DNA from: Capillidium heterosporum
Lineage: Eukaryota > Entomophthoromycota > Entomophthoromycetes > Entomophthorales > Capillidiaceae
Assembly: GCA_016630905.1 (NCBI GenBank)
Contig: WBMQ01000010.1
Coordinates: 248,001-312,000, forward strand
Direction: 5' to 3'
DNA: 64,000 nt
Position numbers and translations under genes: made by a program
Notes under the pieces: model-generated
Databases searched by the model: none
What the model was told of the DNA's origin: nothing
Seen by the model: the letters and a program-made list of their open reading frames with translations, nothing else
Shown here: piece after piece, positions 53,028-64,000 of the stretch
Layout of the letters: each line of letters starts with the position of its first letter
How positions within the stretch are numbered: the stretch's first letter is position 1

Positions 53028-55256
53028 TCATTCCTTGGCTTCAATTTTGGGAAGGTCCTCGACATCCTCCTTGTCGAGCAACTCGGCATCGTCAAAGTCG
53101 ACGCTATTCATATGGTCAGTACCCAAGTTATCGGTAAAATTCCGAGGCGGTTGTAAGGTAGTTGGCTCGACGTTCGGTTCGGAGCTGGTGTTCCGTATCG
53201 TATTCAAATAACTCTTCTGCTTGGTGATAGCCCCATCTAATTCCAAGCGCATTTGACGTGCTTCGGCCAACTTGGATGCATCAGGTTTCACGGCTCTAGT
53301 TTTAGTTCGAATGGCGAGCAAAGGTTGGTTTTCTGATGTAGGTAGGGCATCCAGCTGAAAAACTTGCTCGGGTTGGGCTAGTAAGGAGCGATCTAGGTCT
53401 AGATCGTCGGCTTCAATCTGGATTGGAGACGAGTCACTAGGCTCAGTTCCCAATTGACTTCCTTTGTTGTAATCTGAGGAGATGTCAACTAGGTCGCTAT
53501 CATCCGAACTCGAGTTAGAACTGCTCAAGGTTTTGTTGATGGAATCAATGTCATTTGTCAATCGCTTGATGGTGTTCGTCATCGGTTCGACTTGCAGCTT
53601 CAAATTGGTAATTAAGGCTTCTCGATCCGAGGATGTTTCAAAGCAGTTGGTTGCCAAATACATCTGGGCCAGTAACGTCCGCAGTTCGAATTCCAAACCG
53701 TTTAGGCTGCGTTTCAGCTTGAGGATGTTGGGATCGTCGCGTTGCCATGCATCTTTTGTTGGCGACGAATGTGATAGATCGGGAAGGTTGGGTGATGGAG
53801 GTGGGGACATTAAATTGGATTTCTTGGATGATATGAACCGTGATTCCAATGCCTTTATCTGAACTAAATGTCCGTTCCCTACGAAAGCCAAGAAACTGAG
53901 CTGATGGCCGCAGCACCACAACCGTTTCTTGGCCAGCTCTAGGTTTTGAATTGGTTGGTCTAAAGTTAGCTGGCTAGCAATCAAATTTAGAAATTTGCTA
54001 CGGTTGGTGTGACAAGCTTCAACTTGGACCTTCAGCTTCGCAAGAACAGAGTTGGATTGACCTAATCTAGAAGTGTCGGCTGAGGTATCCACAAGTTCCT
54101 GTAGTCTTTCGTCTATAGGATCCGATGCCAAGGGCTTCTTTTTCTCTACCAGTACATCTGGGTTGAGTTCTAGATTTAAAGCTAGGGTAGCTGCCTCAAA
54201 CTCCTTTGATATTTGGTCTAAAGTCGGACTAAGCTTGATTAATGTAGTATCCAATTTGTTGGCCTCTGGTGTGATGCTGGAGGCTGAATTTGGGGCTGGG
54301 AACGTGCGGAAGCCTTTCAATACCAGCTCTACTTCGTTCAATCCGTCGCACAAGCTCATCTTCTGATCTATCTAGATCGGCGTTGACACTTAGGAATTGG
54401 TTGCAAAAGTCAATAAAGCGTCTGAGTCGGTTGGTCCATTCTACTACCAACTACATAAAGATATATTTAATAGATGCGATATTAATTAAAAATTACATAT
54501 ATCCTTAAACTAAATAGAAAGAGTACCAAGAGATTGAGAGTTGATAAGTACGTGGATAGGCCTAGTAGTATTGTTGTAATTAAGGTGGCTAGGCTTGTTG
54601 ATAACCCAACAATGGATAAACTATCGACCAATTGAAAACGACTAAGATTATCTAGGCTCATGTGGAGCTGTAATGGCTTTGGTCTCTTGGAATACCTTGT
54701 CGAGCCACTTTCGGATTCTAACCATCGTAACTTTGCAATAATCGAAACGAATTGGTTGCTAATATACTCAACTTGCAGCTTAACAACATCAAATCCAGTC
54801 AATTTATCCTATATTTGAAATTTAAAATAAAATACAAAGTTTAACTTACTTTGAGATACCCACTTCCAATCCAACTTTGAAATTTAAGCTCTAACCTGGT
54901 GGCACGTCGATGCTCGTAGGTTCGTACCTTATACTGGAAATCATCATCCTTTCCTAGCAAAACTAAGTTCATTGAAAATTGTTTTACATACCTTCACCGT
55001 TGTTTAGCAGTAGTATACTGTCGTCGCTGTTTACCTTGACATTACGAAATTTTAGTTGTGATTGTTGGTCTGAATTCGATGCTTCGTAGTTGAGGTTTTG
55101 ATAACTGTCCTCGTCTTCGCTGTTGGAAACCGGCTTCATCGTCAGCTTTGAAGCTATATCAGCAAGTCGTTCTTCTTCCATTGGTACGTTGTACTGTATT
55201 TCGATCAAGCGGATATTTAAGTAGGCCAATATCGAATTTTGGGGTGAGGTGATTGC
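53028..55256 (-). CDS. two-TM coiled-coil protein, possibly vezatin/Inp2-like
   Basis: At least five exons, more than 650 residues. Order from the N side: LNIRLIEIQYNVPMEEERL, an acidic region, WIGSGYLKDKLTGFDVVKL, a pair of adjacent hydrophobic segments (LSIVGLSTSLATLITTILLG and LLVLFLFSLRIYVI), then WTNRLRRFIDFCNQFL and long helical stretches (LEFELRTLLAQMYLATNCF, LQVEPMTNTIKRLTNDI), and an acidic C terminus ending DVEDLPKIEAKE. The layout (TM hairpin, then long helices) resembles vezatin and yeast Inp2, which bind class V myosin at membranes; this is a weak, layout-based guess. The frame jump at about 54320 is a 40-nt intron (54323-54284). The first exon and start codon were not found; an in-frame TAA lies just before 55256, so coding must be spliced in from upstream (perhaps about 55430). 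Confidence 0.6.
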
Positions 55257-56727
55257 TTATGTGTAAAAGTGAACTGAAGCTGATCTCCCAAGTTGAGTCA
55301 GCAACCTGCCCAAATTAAACCAAACCTTTAGTCCGATATACTCGAATCAACACTTGGAAACGACGGCTTTAATTTGCTGAAACTTGGAATCTAGCAAATC
55401 ATATAGGCCAAATTCCAATATTCTCTGAAAGTGCGGGGGTTTAAAGAAGCTTACAACTGAATCAACCGATAGTTCTGTTCAGAAAATGTAGGTAAATTTT
55501 TACAATTAAGCTCGTAAAAAGGCACTCATATTTTCTGAGCAGAAGTAGTACAATTTCAAAGTGAAGTGTTGCAAAGGATTCAGGTCCATCAAAAAGATTA
55601 GAAAGTGCTAATCCGCATCTGATCCTACCTTACTACATATGTACAATATATATGATACGATTTAAAATATGAAACAGCCATAAGCTATGTGAAAATAGGA
55701 AAGTAATGAAAGACCAAGCTTGGAAACTTCTAAAGTACACTAAAACCTTTATTTGTTTAGAAGGTGGGAGGCTTGATAAAGCAAAATTTAAATATACGCC
55801 TCCACCTGCAAACCCAGCAACAGATATAGGGCGACATCCTATAACAAATAAACTCCTGTAAAAGTATGCCTTGCCACTTAAAAAAGATTAATCTTTTGGA
55901 GATACGCTTCCATTTTTTAAACTATTTACTGCGTTGGCGTTCGCGTTAGTGAGAGTTACAGAGTTACCTCCACTATAACCTTCTAATATTGCTTTGGAAA
56001 AGTTCCTATCTAGTGAACTGAGAATTGGTAGAGTAAACCCATCGAGCGGCAAGATGATGAAAGTTACTAGTATATACTTGTGTATGGAGATGGTCTTAGA
56101 GTTCTTTGATCTAAAAGCTTAATAATGGTGCTTTTATATAAACTATTAATATGTATCGATATTTAAGTGTTGCGATTTATTAAATATATCAAACTTCAAT
56201 TGAGCATTTATATAATCCAGTGACAAATTAAATAAAGTGATGAACTAGTGGAAACTATCCGATCGATGCATGTTTTATACCACTACTTCAGGTTTCAATT
56301 TACTTGATAGGAAGTTGGTTCTCCAAGTCTTTGCTAGAAGCAACCGTGCCTAGGGTTAAGAAAGCTCTAAGCTTCAACAGGGATATTTACACTTCCACTT
56401 GACTTTTGAATAGGTTGATTCAAAGTAGTTTTCCTTTTTATTTAGTTTTTGACCAAATTAGTTATATAATGCAAAGTTTTAAATCCAACTGCTCAAATAT
56501 TTAAGTCCATTTTGCACCCCAATGCAGTTGGAAATCGATGATATTTCATAATAGTAGATTGTATCTGAATGTTTGTTTTATTGGAGTTAATTTTTATAAA
56601 ACCTGTACTTTTCTTTTTGTACTAAGCTGAATAACTTTGAACTCATTGGTGCAAATTTAGTTCTGCAAGTTCCAAGCATAGCTGGACTGACTAAAAGGAT
56701 GAAGCCTATTCTTGTCCGATTGATGAG
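55257..56727. other. spacer, with possible first exon(s) of the vezatin-like gene
   Basis: Coding-looking minus-strand sequence at about 55370-55430 (ILEFGLYDLLDSKFQQIKAV) may be an upstream exon of the preceding gene. From about 55560 to 56727 nothing is recognised. Confidence 0.4.
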
Positions 56728-58131
56728 ATGAAGAGAAGAGTCAAATTCAAAAGGAAACCCGACATTATAACCGAAAGACCTACGAGTAACCTAGAGAAAA
56801 ATGAAAAATATGAGATGATCGACAATGAAAAATTGATCGACAAAGAGACAAGTGCAAATTTTGACGACTTACCCTCATTTATCATTGAGGAAATTTTAAG
56901 CTACCTGGACAAGGATGATTGCTACGATTTACGATACCTCAGCAGAAAAATGAATAGCTTATTGTTGTCTAAGATTTATGAGGTAGTAGGAATAAGTGAC
57001 CTTGGATCGAAGGCAGCTTCAAAGCACGTAGAAAAATATCCAAAGTTTATCAAGCATGTAAAAGAAATTGATGATTCCAACCTTTATAAATTCAACAAAA
57101 TTAAGGACAGCCTTCCTAATGTTGAAAGTCTTGAACTAGCTTTGTCCAAGAAGCCTAGGATAATCGATCTAACCCGAACATTGGCTGGAAGATTAAAGAG
57201 TTTGAGCTTACAGCTTAAGAAGCCTATCCCAATCGATGCTGACCTTCACCATGTCGTCAAGAGTCTCGAGCATCTCAGCTTAAAACCAAGCTACAACAAC
57301 CCAGAGAGCTCAAAACTTATAAATCAGTTCTCCATCTTGTATCTCAGATCATTTCAGGTACATTTAACTTTCATTGATCAGCAAGTTTTAGTTCAAATTA
57401 GCAAAAGCTATCCCAACTTGAGGGCACTAGCTCTAACGGTTGACTGGCAAGAATCGGAACCTTATGTCGTTCCAGCGATATTTGCAAATGTCAATAAGTT
57501 AACGCTCGAAATCGAGGATGACTTTGTCCTAGAGGCCATTCCACTAGCCTGCTTCCCAGAGCTGCGAACTTTCCATGTAAAGTACTCCGAGTGCAGTTGT
57601 GTGGAAAGTTACTACAGCTACTTTGTTGAGCATACCTTTGATAAGCTGGTAAGTTTAAGCTTGGTGGTAGGACGCATACTTCTCGAGGACTCTTACAAAT
57701 TTGATGGCCTGCAGTATATCAAATTTTACCTACTCGATGCCTTCGACAACAACTCCATGAAGCTGTTACTTAAGCTGCCCAAACTATCCCAACTGGACCT
57801 ACACCTTAAGATCTATGACCATCTATTTGAAGACGTCAATTGTATCAGCCCTATTGTTCGACTACAACTTTTGGGGGATGTCTTCCTAGGCCCCAACTTC
57901 TTCAAAGTTCTGATTTTTCAGTTCTCTCACCTTGTAAATTTTACTATACAAGTTCCCGTCAACTGCTCACGTGTAGTTGACAACTCGGTCTTTGATGAAA
58001 TTGGTAAATCGAACACTTTAAACTTACAGTTTGCCACCCTCCCTGGTTTCCAACCCAAACTTATCGAGTGGATTAAAGCTCAGGCACCCGATGTCATCCT
58101 CAGCTACAGTGAATTTTATAGAGATTTTTAG
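56728..58131 (+). CDS. F-box/LRR-like protein
   Basis: Intronless, 467 residues. After a basic N terminus (MKRRVKFKRKPD) an F-box-like motif appears at about residues 46-75: LPSFIIEEILSYLDKDDCYD followed by LRYLSRKMNSLLL. The rest is leucine-rich with repeat-like spacing (SLELALSKK, LKSLSLQL, LEHLSLKP, LRALALTVDW, LTLEIEDDFV, LVSLSLVVGRI, LSQLDLHLKI). F-box proteins recruit targets to SCF ubiquitin ligases; the LRR part would bind the substrate, which is unknown. A decayed tandem copy follows 1 kb downstream in the same direction. The F-box call rests on pattern only. Confidence 0.75.
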   Translation: MKRRVKFKRKPDIITERPTSNLEKNEKYEMIDNEKLIDKETSANFDDLPSFIIEEILSYLDKDDCYDLRYLSRKMNSLLLSKIYEVVGISDLGSKAASKHVEKYPKFIKHVKEIDDSNLYKFNKIKDSLPNVESLELALSKKPRIIDLTRTLAGRLKSLSLQLKKPIPIDADLHHVVKSLEHLSLKPSYNNPESSKLINQFSILYLRSFQVHLTFIDQQVLVQISKSYPNLRALALTVDWQESEPYVVPAIFANVNKLTLEIEDDFVLEAIPLACFPELRTFHVKYSECSCVESYYSYFVEHTFDKLVSLSLVVGRILLEDSYKFDGLQYIKFYLLDAFDNNSMKLLLKLPKLSQLDLHLKIYDHLFEDVNCISPIVRLQLLGDVFLGPNFFKVLIFQFSHLVNFTIQVPVNCSRVVDNSVFDEIGKSNTLNLQFATLPGFQPKLIEWIKAQAPDVILSYSEFYRDF

Positions 58132-59095
58132 TGGTAGTATACACCAAGTATTATCTGAGGTATCCTACCGAACTTTAAGCCATTAGTAAGAATAGACAAA
58201 TTCGCTTGAGAACCCCCGAGTTATCAGCAACAGAGGTAAATTCTAATATAATTTGATGATTATACTTTACATGTGTATCCAAGCACATAGTATATAGCCT
58301 TTTACGATCCTTTAATACTATTATTTAAATATAAGCACTAGTCAAATTCCACCTTTATATATCTACGGTAAAGCTACAAATACTGTGAATACTATGTTTA
58401 TAGGATATTACTATATACTGTGCCATAAATAGAGTTTATAATTCATTTTTACCTGTTATACTTGATTTCGATATATTGAAAATATTTATGCTAATTGCTA
58501 TAAGATGCTAATTTAAAGGGTTTTGCAAACTTTTTTGAAAACCATAAGGGTAAGGATATGAGAGAGATCAAAAGTACATTTAGAATTATTTGAAAGTATA
58601 GTATTTGACCTTTATCAAAAGATGCTACTACATTGAGTATGGTGGTTTTTACGACAAAACCAGATTTAGAATCTTGAATCTATGTTGTAAAGCTTCAAAG
58701 GATTAACTAAGAAATTATTCAAGACACACTAGCCTTTATTCCATTAAATCTTATTGTACATGTCCAAGATATATGAAATTGTGTATAATTGTTTAATACA
58801 AATAGATATCTGCAATTTCATTTAACTTTTGGACAAATATACTGTAGCTGTTTTAAACCCATTTTGCACTCATCTATATTAGGACTTGAAATGGTATATA
58901 TATTGTAGCGGATTATATTATTATAAGAATAGATCCATTGGATATAGCTTTTATAGAAAATGTGTAAATTTCAATTTATACTAAACTAGCTAGCTTTGAG
59001 CTTATTGATAATTTGAATTGCTAAACATTCTACCAAATTGACTTTGATCAAAAGAAACAATCTTTACCTAATAGAGGAAAGTCGAATTCAACAGC
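58132..59095. other. AT-rich spacer between the F-box gene and its relic
   Basis: Nothing recognised. Confidence 0.55.
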
Positions 59096-60409
59096 ATGCC
59101 CAACAGTACAATTGAAAACCTACAAGCCGAACAAAAAAGGACGGTAGCTACGAGTCATATGAGTGTAGTGAGCAAGAAAACAAAAGAGATAAATGCCGAA
59201 TTCGATAATTTATCAACTTTTATAATTATGGAGATTCTAAACCATTTGGATAAGAGTAGCTGCTATGATTTATGATATTTTAGCAAGAAAATTAATAACA
59301 CATTGTTTAGTCTTTACAAAATACTGAGGATAAGTATATATGGATCAAAAGAAATTTTAAACTGTATAAAAATATATTCAAAGTATTTCAGGCATCTAGG
59401 GGTCATTAAAGATGTCAATATCTGAGAATTCAACAAAATTAAAAACAGCTTCCTCGGCTTTGAAGGATTTCAATTAGCTTGGACTAAAAAGTTAGACAAA
59501 TCCCTTTATCCAAGTGCTAGCTAAAAAGTCAAAAGCTTTGACTTGAGACTTCTTTCAACTCCTTCCAACTAATGTAGGTATCTTCCATTTATTAAAAATC
59601 TTGAACACATGCATTTAATAATAGATTACGACCGTTTAGATAATCCAAGGTTTATATATATATTGTATCCTACAACTCAAATCAATAAAACTGCATTTAA
59701 GTTCTATTGACTAGCACATTCTAGTTTAAATTAGTAAAAACCTTTCAGCTTGAAGGTTTTAACTTTATCACCTACTGGAATCGATTCGTAATAGATATTG
59801 CTCTAGCGATATTTTTAAATGTTAATAATTTGTCGTTTGAGGCTGTAGACGCTTATATCCTGAAAGCGATTCCTTTAAATTGCTCCCAGAGCTTTGGGCT
59901 TTGCATCTGCACTATTCTAATTTGTTTTAGCAGAGCGCTACTACAACACTGATTTAATAAAGAAATATATATTGGTAAGCCTAATTTTAATAGTAGGATG
60001 TATATCTCTTGAAGATTTCTACAAGTTCAGCAGCCTACAATACATTAAGCTCTATCTGCTTAACTTCAACATTGATTTGATGAAGCTATCAATCAAGCTG
60101 CTCAATCAATCCTACCTGGAACTCCATTCCAATGTCCACAACCACTTATTTAATATACTAACTCGAATTGCTTCAAGTTTCTAGCTTTTTGGTTACTTTG
60201 TCTTGTAAAATTTATTCTGTGGGCTCCCGTGATCTGCAAGAAGGTAACTAGCGACTACATCTTTGATGGAGTCAATGGAACCGATGCTTTGAATCTAGTT
60301 TATAATAATCCCTAAATCCGAAGTAAAGTTTGGTGAATGAGTTAAAACTTATTCATCCGATGTCTTTATTAGCTACAGGAAATACTACAGAGGCTTTGAT
60401 GAATGGTAA
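59096..60409 (+). pseudogene. decayed tandem copy of the F-box/LRR-like gene
   Basis: Aligned by eye with the intact gene along its whole length: FDNLSTFIIMEILNHLDKSS (for FDDLPSFIIEEILSYLDKDD), then YFSKKINNTLFS, EFNKIKNSF, later VSLILIVGCISLEDFYKFSS (for VSLSLVVGRILLEDSYKFDG), LQYIKLYLLN, and the end ISYRKYYRGF (for LSYSEFYRDF). Stops appear early (YDL followed by TGA, VNI followed by TGA) and there are several frame changes. The start ATG at 59096 is kept. It is a full-length, not processed, duplicate since the parent is intronless in any case. Confidence 0.85.
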
Positions 60410-61849
60410 GCTTTAAGCAGTTTCTGAAGTATTATTCCAAACTTCAGCCCATCGCTAAGCATATTCAAATTCATTTGAGAATGTTTGAGACTTCAATAAA
60501 GGTATACTTTTACATATGTAGTTTAAATTTTCCATGATCTCTAAATTCTATAATATAAAGTTTATTTAGCTTACTATTTTATAAGTACATGGAAAAACCA
60601 CCATAAAATGTGAGTATTTTATTTAGAAATAAATAATGTATATTATTTTTTAACAAAAGTATACACATTTACTATTTGACCCTTTCTCTTTCGATTTCAA
60701 CACTTTGATATCATCTATGTTGTAAAATGTAGAATATCTTTTTTGATATTTCTGCCCAGTATATTTAAAATTGATAATATTCAATAGTATGAAGAGTACT
60801 GAGTATAGCTATAGCTTAGCTTAAAGTAAAGCATATAGGTCTGCTTTTGGTTTATGGAAATAAATACATTTGTAAAAAGCTAGTAGTAACTAATGTAGCC
60901 GATAGCTGACAGCATTTATAGTGTTAAGGGTGGCTGATGCTTTCACTACCAAATATAATATAACAAAAACACTTGGTAATTTCTTTAGAACTTATTTAGA
61001 AACGTATATATATAATAGATATATTTCTGAATTGGAATGGTACCCATTGATTGAATATAAACAAAGAGTACTATTAAATCCATTACTATAAGCTTGATAA
61101 TTTAGTTAACCAATATTTTATCATCTATTTATATTTTAAACTGATTGCGATATATACTATTTTATGTGGAAAGTATCTTGTTGCATTGAGAAATCGGAAT
61201 TAAATCTCGATTTACATTTGCACAAATTGCTAATTTGTTTTGAAATTTGGATGTTGACCAGAATCTAGTCACTTTCAATAAACAATTTGCCAAACTATAT
61301 ATTACCATACCTTTTAGATTTGAATGTCGCTTAGCAACTATTATAAGCTCAGCTTAGTGATTAGTAGATGATATTTCCAGCAACGTAGCAAGTTACTGAA
61401 TCTGACATCAGCTTTTCATTTTAAAAATAAAGTACTAATTAAAGGCATCACATCTGTCTCACGATGCCTATTCCTCATCTGTAAATTAAAAGCCATGTTA
61501 GAAATGTATCATAGTTAACAAATTTATATCAACTGGCCCACCTAATCCTCAGCATTTTCAAAAATTGCCCAATAACTAAGTTAGAGTACTGAAATTCAAT
61601 TACCAGGGCGTTTCTACTGGTTATATATTAGGATACGTATATATTTGACATATAAATACCAAAAATAACTCTTTGAAAAGAAGACTTTAATAAGTTGGCT
61701 GATTATCTTGCAAGTCAAGTTTATATAGTTGTTAGAAATAATGTAGTTAGCTTTTTGTATCAGCTGAAAGATTGTAGATTTATCAAGCTAAATAAATGCC
61801 TTCACTCTATTGTATACTTGTATCGATATAGGGTTGTGCAAACAAACAA
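60410..61849. other. AT-rich spacer
   Basis: About 1.4 kb of very AT-rich DNA between the F-box relic and the retroelement-associated ORF. No gene seen. Confidence 0.55.
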
Positions 61850-62350
61850 CTAAAGCTTTACTGGCTGGTAAACTTGACAGTTATTGTAAGGTCCAGGGAG
61901 GTATCGCTGGATCCAGTCAATGATGGCATCATATTGGGAACTCATGACGTGGTAGGTCAGGAAAACGGAACTAAGGCCCACTACTGCATTGGTGACAAAA
62001 GCTTGAATTCTCCGGAGGGCAGGCCGGACAGCCAGGTGAAGGAGATACAACATAAGGAGCGCCCATACAATGGTAGTCAAGTCCCAGTTCCAGGAGGGAA
62101 CTAAAGAGACGGGTTGGGACTGGGAAGTGGAGTGGTGCTGAACTAAAGGGGGCCGGCTAGGTGGTGGTTGTGCGACCACCGGTGCCACAGTGTTAGGGTC
62201 AAAAGTAGGAGTTGGTTGATAGGTCAACGTTGGTTCAAAGGGGTAGACGGTATTAGTAACATTAATTGCCCAAAGGAGATGAGATCCGAGGGTAGCGAGG
62301 ATCGTCAAAAGGTAATAGGAGGCTGGAAGGACAGGGAGACTAGACCACAT
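61850..62350 (-). CDS. short membrane protein associated with the retroelement, 166 residues
   Basis: Begins at a true ATG (MWSSLPVLPASYYLLTILAT), a signal peptide or first membrane segment, followed by a Pro/Thr-rich loop (YQPTPTFDPNTVAPVVA, PPPSRPPLV) and a second strong membrane segment (TTIVWALLMLYLLHLAV), a basic turn (RPALRRIQ) and a third hydrophobic stretch (VTNAVVGLSSVFLTYHV). Its composition is richer in GC than the neighbouring spacer and like the pol gene upstream. It lies downstream of pol in the same direction, beyond a candidate polyadenylation signal at 62393-62398. It could be an accessory or env-like ORF of the element, an ORF inside its LTR, or a host gene next to the insertion. 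No sequence family is recognised. Confidence 0.5.
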   Translation of the reverse strand: MWSSLPVLPASYYLLTILATLGSHLLWAINVTNTVYPFEPTLTYQPTPTFDPNTVAPVVAQPPPSRPPLVQHHSTSQSQPVSLVPSWNWDLTTIVWALLMLYLLHLAVRPALRRIQAFVTNAVVGLSSVFLTYHVMSSQYDAIIDWIQRYLPGPYNNCQVYQPVKL

Positions 62351-62931
62351 AGTATTACTATGCTGAAAGTAAAAGTACGGGTAAAGTATAAGTTTATTTA
62401 GGGACAAAGGACGAGATCAGGCTGCTGGGAACAGCTATGGCTAGGGACAGGGGGTGAGTAACAGCTATTTAGAAAATAGCAAGGTGGAACGTTGTCAAGA
62501 TGCCGGCTTTTGGTAGTCGTCGAGGGGTTTAAATATCTCTTTGGCATCGTGGTTGTAGTGATGCTAGCGGGATTGGTTTCCCCTTCGGCAATCCACTACT
62601 CTATAGATTAATTGAGTGTTTACCAAGTTTATCCAAAAGAGCCGGTAATTCGATTAACTACTACTGGTGCGTTTCCATGGTTGGAAGGTGTGGATCAGCT
62701 AATGTGCTGCTAATCGCTAGAGTTCCCAGGTTATGGTCAAGTTTAAGAAAATAATCAAGGTAATCGAAATAATTGATATGTGGGGTGGATTCATAACTAA
62801 GATAGTTATGAATTGGAGAACAAAAAAAAAAGAATTTGAAAATTAGTAAGAAGTAGAAAGAGGAAGGGAATCTAAGAAAGGAATAGGTCTATGACCTAAT
62901 AATCGGGGTTGTGACAACCAGGGTTGTTACA
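62351..62931 (-). repeat. candidate 3' LTR of a Ty3/gypsy element (far end undefined)
   Basis: On the minus strand TGTAACAACCC begins right after the pol stop codon and after a purine-rich tract, the position of an LTR start. Inside lie a TATA-like GATATTTAAACC (about 62526-62539) and AATAAA (62398-62393). The second LTR is outside the window, so the true end could not be found; 62351 is a working limit only. Confidence 0.45.
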
Positions 62932-64000
62932 CTATCCCCCTTCTTCCCCCTTCTCATAGAGCTTCTTGGTCTTACAGTGAGGGTTTGATAAGTAGTACTG
63001 GTCCACCTTGTCTTTGCAGTTATTGCAGTTCCGAGCTGGTATCCAGGAATTTTCTACCTCATCATAATCTTTCCATTTGATCAGGAACCAAGGCTTGTGG
63101 TAACGGATTTTGGCTGCTATGATTTTCTCAACTTCAAACTCTTCAGAGGGTGAGATTTCTATAAGGTTGGTTGGAGGTTGTTCAGCCGGCTTTGGGGATG
63201 GTGTTAATTGACTTACATGGAAGATATTATGGACTTTGACTGTATCGGGTAGTTTTACTTTATAGACTAACCTTGATTTGCGTTCTAGGATCTGGTAGGG
63301 ACCGTAACGTTTCCAGTCTAGTTTTTTCAAGGGCCTTTTACTGCGTAAGTTGGGGGCATCAATCAATACCCAGTCTCCACGCTCGTAGGAAGGTTCCTCC
63401 TGATGATGTTGATCGTAGTATTTCTTATAGTATTCTTGGCTACGCTCTAGGCATCCTTTAAGCTGAGTCTGGACAGTAGCGATGTGACGGACTCGTTCTT
63501 CTGCTGATGGTATCTGCTCTTTATGGGGTCGACGAGTATTGAACTCTGGATGGAATCCATAATTGGAGTAAAATGGAGAAGTGCCTATGCTCTGGTGATA
63601 CGAGTTGTTGTAAGCAAATTCGGCCAATGGTAGGAGTTGGGACCAATTATTCTGCTGATAGTTCACAAATCGTCTCAAATAGCCTTCCAACGTGCGATTG
63701 GTTCTTTCGGTTTGACCGTCTGTCTGGGGTCTGGCTGCTGTACTCAGCTTTAGAGTGATACTTAACAGTTCACATACTCGAGACCAAAAGGCACTCACAA
63801 ATTGGGGCCCTCGATCTGACAGTATGCTGTTAGGAGTTCCGTGCTTAGCAAAGACCTGGTTAATGAATACTTTGGCCGTTTCTTCTGCGGTAATAGACAA
63901 CATTGGAATGAATAAGGCGTATTTGGTCAGACGATCAACAATAACCATCACATAACGATAACCTTCTGAGCTGGGGAGTTCACCAATAAAATCCACTGTG
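62932..64000 (-). mobile_element. Ty3/gypsy chromovirus pol, integrase and chromodomain end (partial)
   Basis: The reading frame enters from beyond the right end of the window and runs 356 codons to a TAG at 62932. Integrase core residues: Asp in VDFIGELP, Asp in ILSDRGPQF, and Glu in QTDGQTERTNRTLEGYLR, giving the DDE triad. The GPY/F region follows (WKRYGPYQILER, VYKVKLPDTVKVHNIFHVSQ), and a C-terminal chromodomain (FEVEKIIAAKIRYH, FLIKWKDYDEVENSWIP) places it with chromoviruses, whose chromodomain directs integration to chromatin. The last codons (EKGEEGG) overlap the purine-rich tract used to prime plus-strand DNA. No stops or frame breaks appear in the visible part, so the copy may be recent. 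Reverse transcriptase and gag lie outside the window. Confidence 0.93.
62935..62955 (-). promoter_or_regulatory. polypurine tract of the retroelement
   Basis: On the minus strand a run of A and G (GAAGGGGGAAGAAGGGGGA) ends the pol coding sequence and directly precedes TAG and TGTAACAACC. This is the expected plus-strand primer site. Confidence 0.6.

Noticed and set aside
54284-54323. Apparent frameshift in the vezatin-like gene
   Set aside because: A 40-nt intron (GTATTG...TTCAG) joins both frames.

Overview
This is a eukaryotic, very probably fungal, chromosomal segment. Coding stretches are broken by many short introns (mostly about 35-55 nt, GT...AG, often with a TACTAAT-like branch site), genes are compact, and spacers are AT-rich. 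Conserved markers (Sec1/Munc18, V-ATPase subunit A, importin alpha, long-chain acyl-CoA synthetase, Vps34, MCM6, Rieske protein, NuA4-type bromodomain protein, R3H-SUZ protein, Atg8, CaM-kinase) point to a fungus. The group of secreted trypsins and the loss of synteny with yeasts suggest an early-diverging lineage such as Entomophthorales or other Zoopagomycota; that placement is inference.

Layout. 1-15.7 kb: DAD1/OST2 (+), SEC1 family (-), VMA1 (-), an orphan ORF (-), importin alpha (+), long-chain acyl-CoA synthetase (+). 15.7-30 kb: a trypsin neighbourhood on the minus strand, with one dead trypsin and four intact ones, interrupted by VPS34 and an Mtc1-like gene. 30-45.4 kb: MCM6 (-), Rieske (-), a BRD8/Bdc1-like bromodomain protein (-), an R3H-SUZ protein (+), a secreted Ser/Thr-rich protein (-) and ATG8 (+). 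46.8-55.3 kb: a CaMK-type kinase (-), an orphan membrane protein, a second dead trypsin, a frame-broken small secreted protein and a vezatin-like two-TM coiled-coil protein (-). 56.7-60.4 kb: an intact F-box/LRR-like gene followed by its decayed tandem copy. 61.8-64 kb: the 3' part of a Ty3/gypsy chromovirus-type retrotransposon (integrase plus chromodomain, polypurine tract, candidate LTR) and a short membrane-protein ORF.

Functional threads. Sec1, V-ATPase, OST and Vps34/Atg8 are secretory, vacuolar and autophagy housekeeping genes that are not visibly linked in regulation. The trypsins and several small secreted or orphan genes share a core promoter with a TATA box about 35-50 bp before the start codon.

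The most interesting points are: (1) single extra bases that break the frame in otherwise well-conserved genes, twice in MCM6 (one in the Walker B region) and once in the R3H domain, two of them in the context GCC-T, which could be sequence error, real lesions or +1 frameshifting; (2) two trypsin relics that have lost catalytic residues; (3) a kinase whose HRDLK motif is assembled through an 8-nt microexon; (4) a nested palindrome at the left end; and (5) a membrane-protein ORF placed next to, or inside, a retrotransposon LTR.
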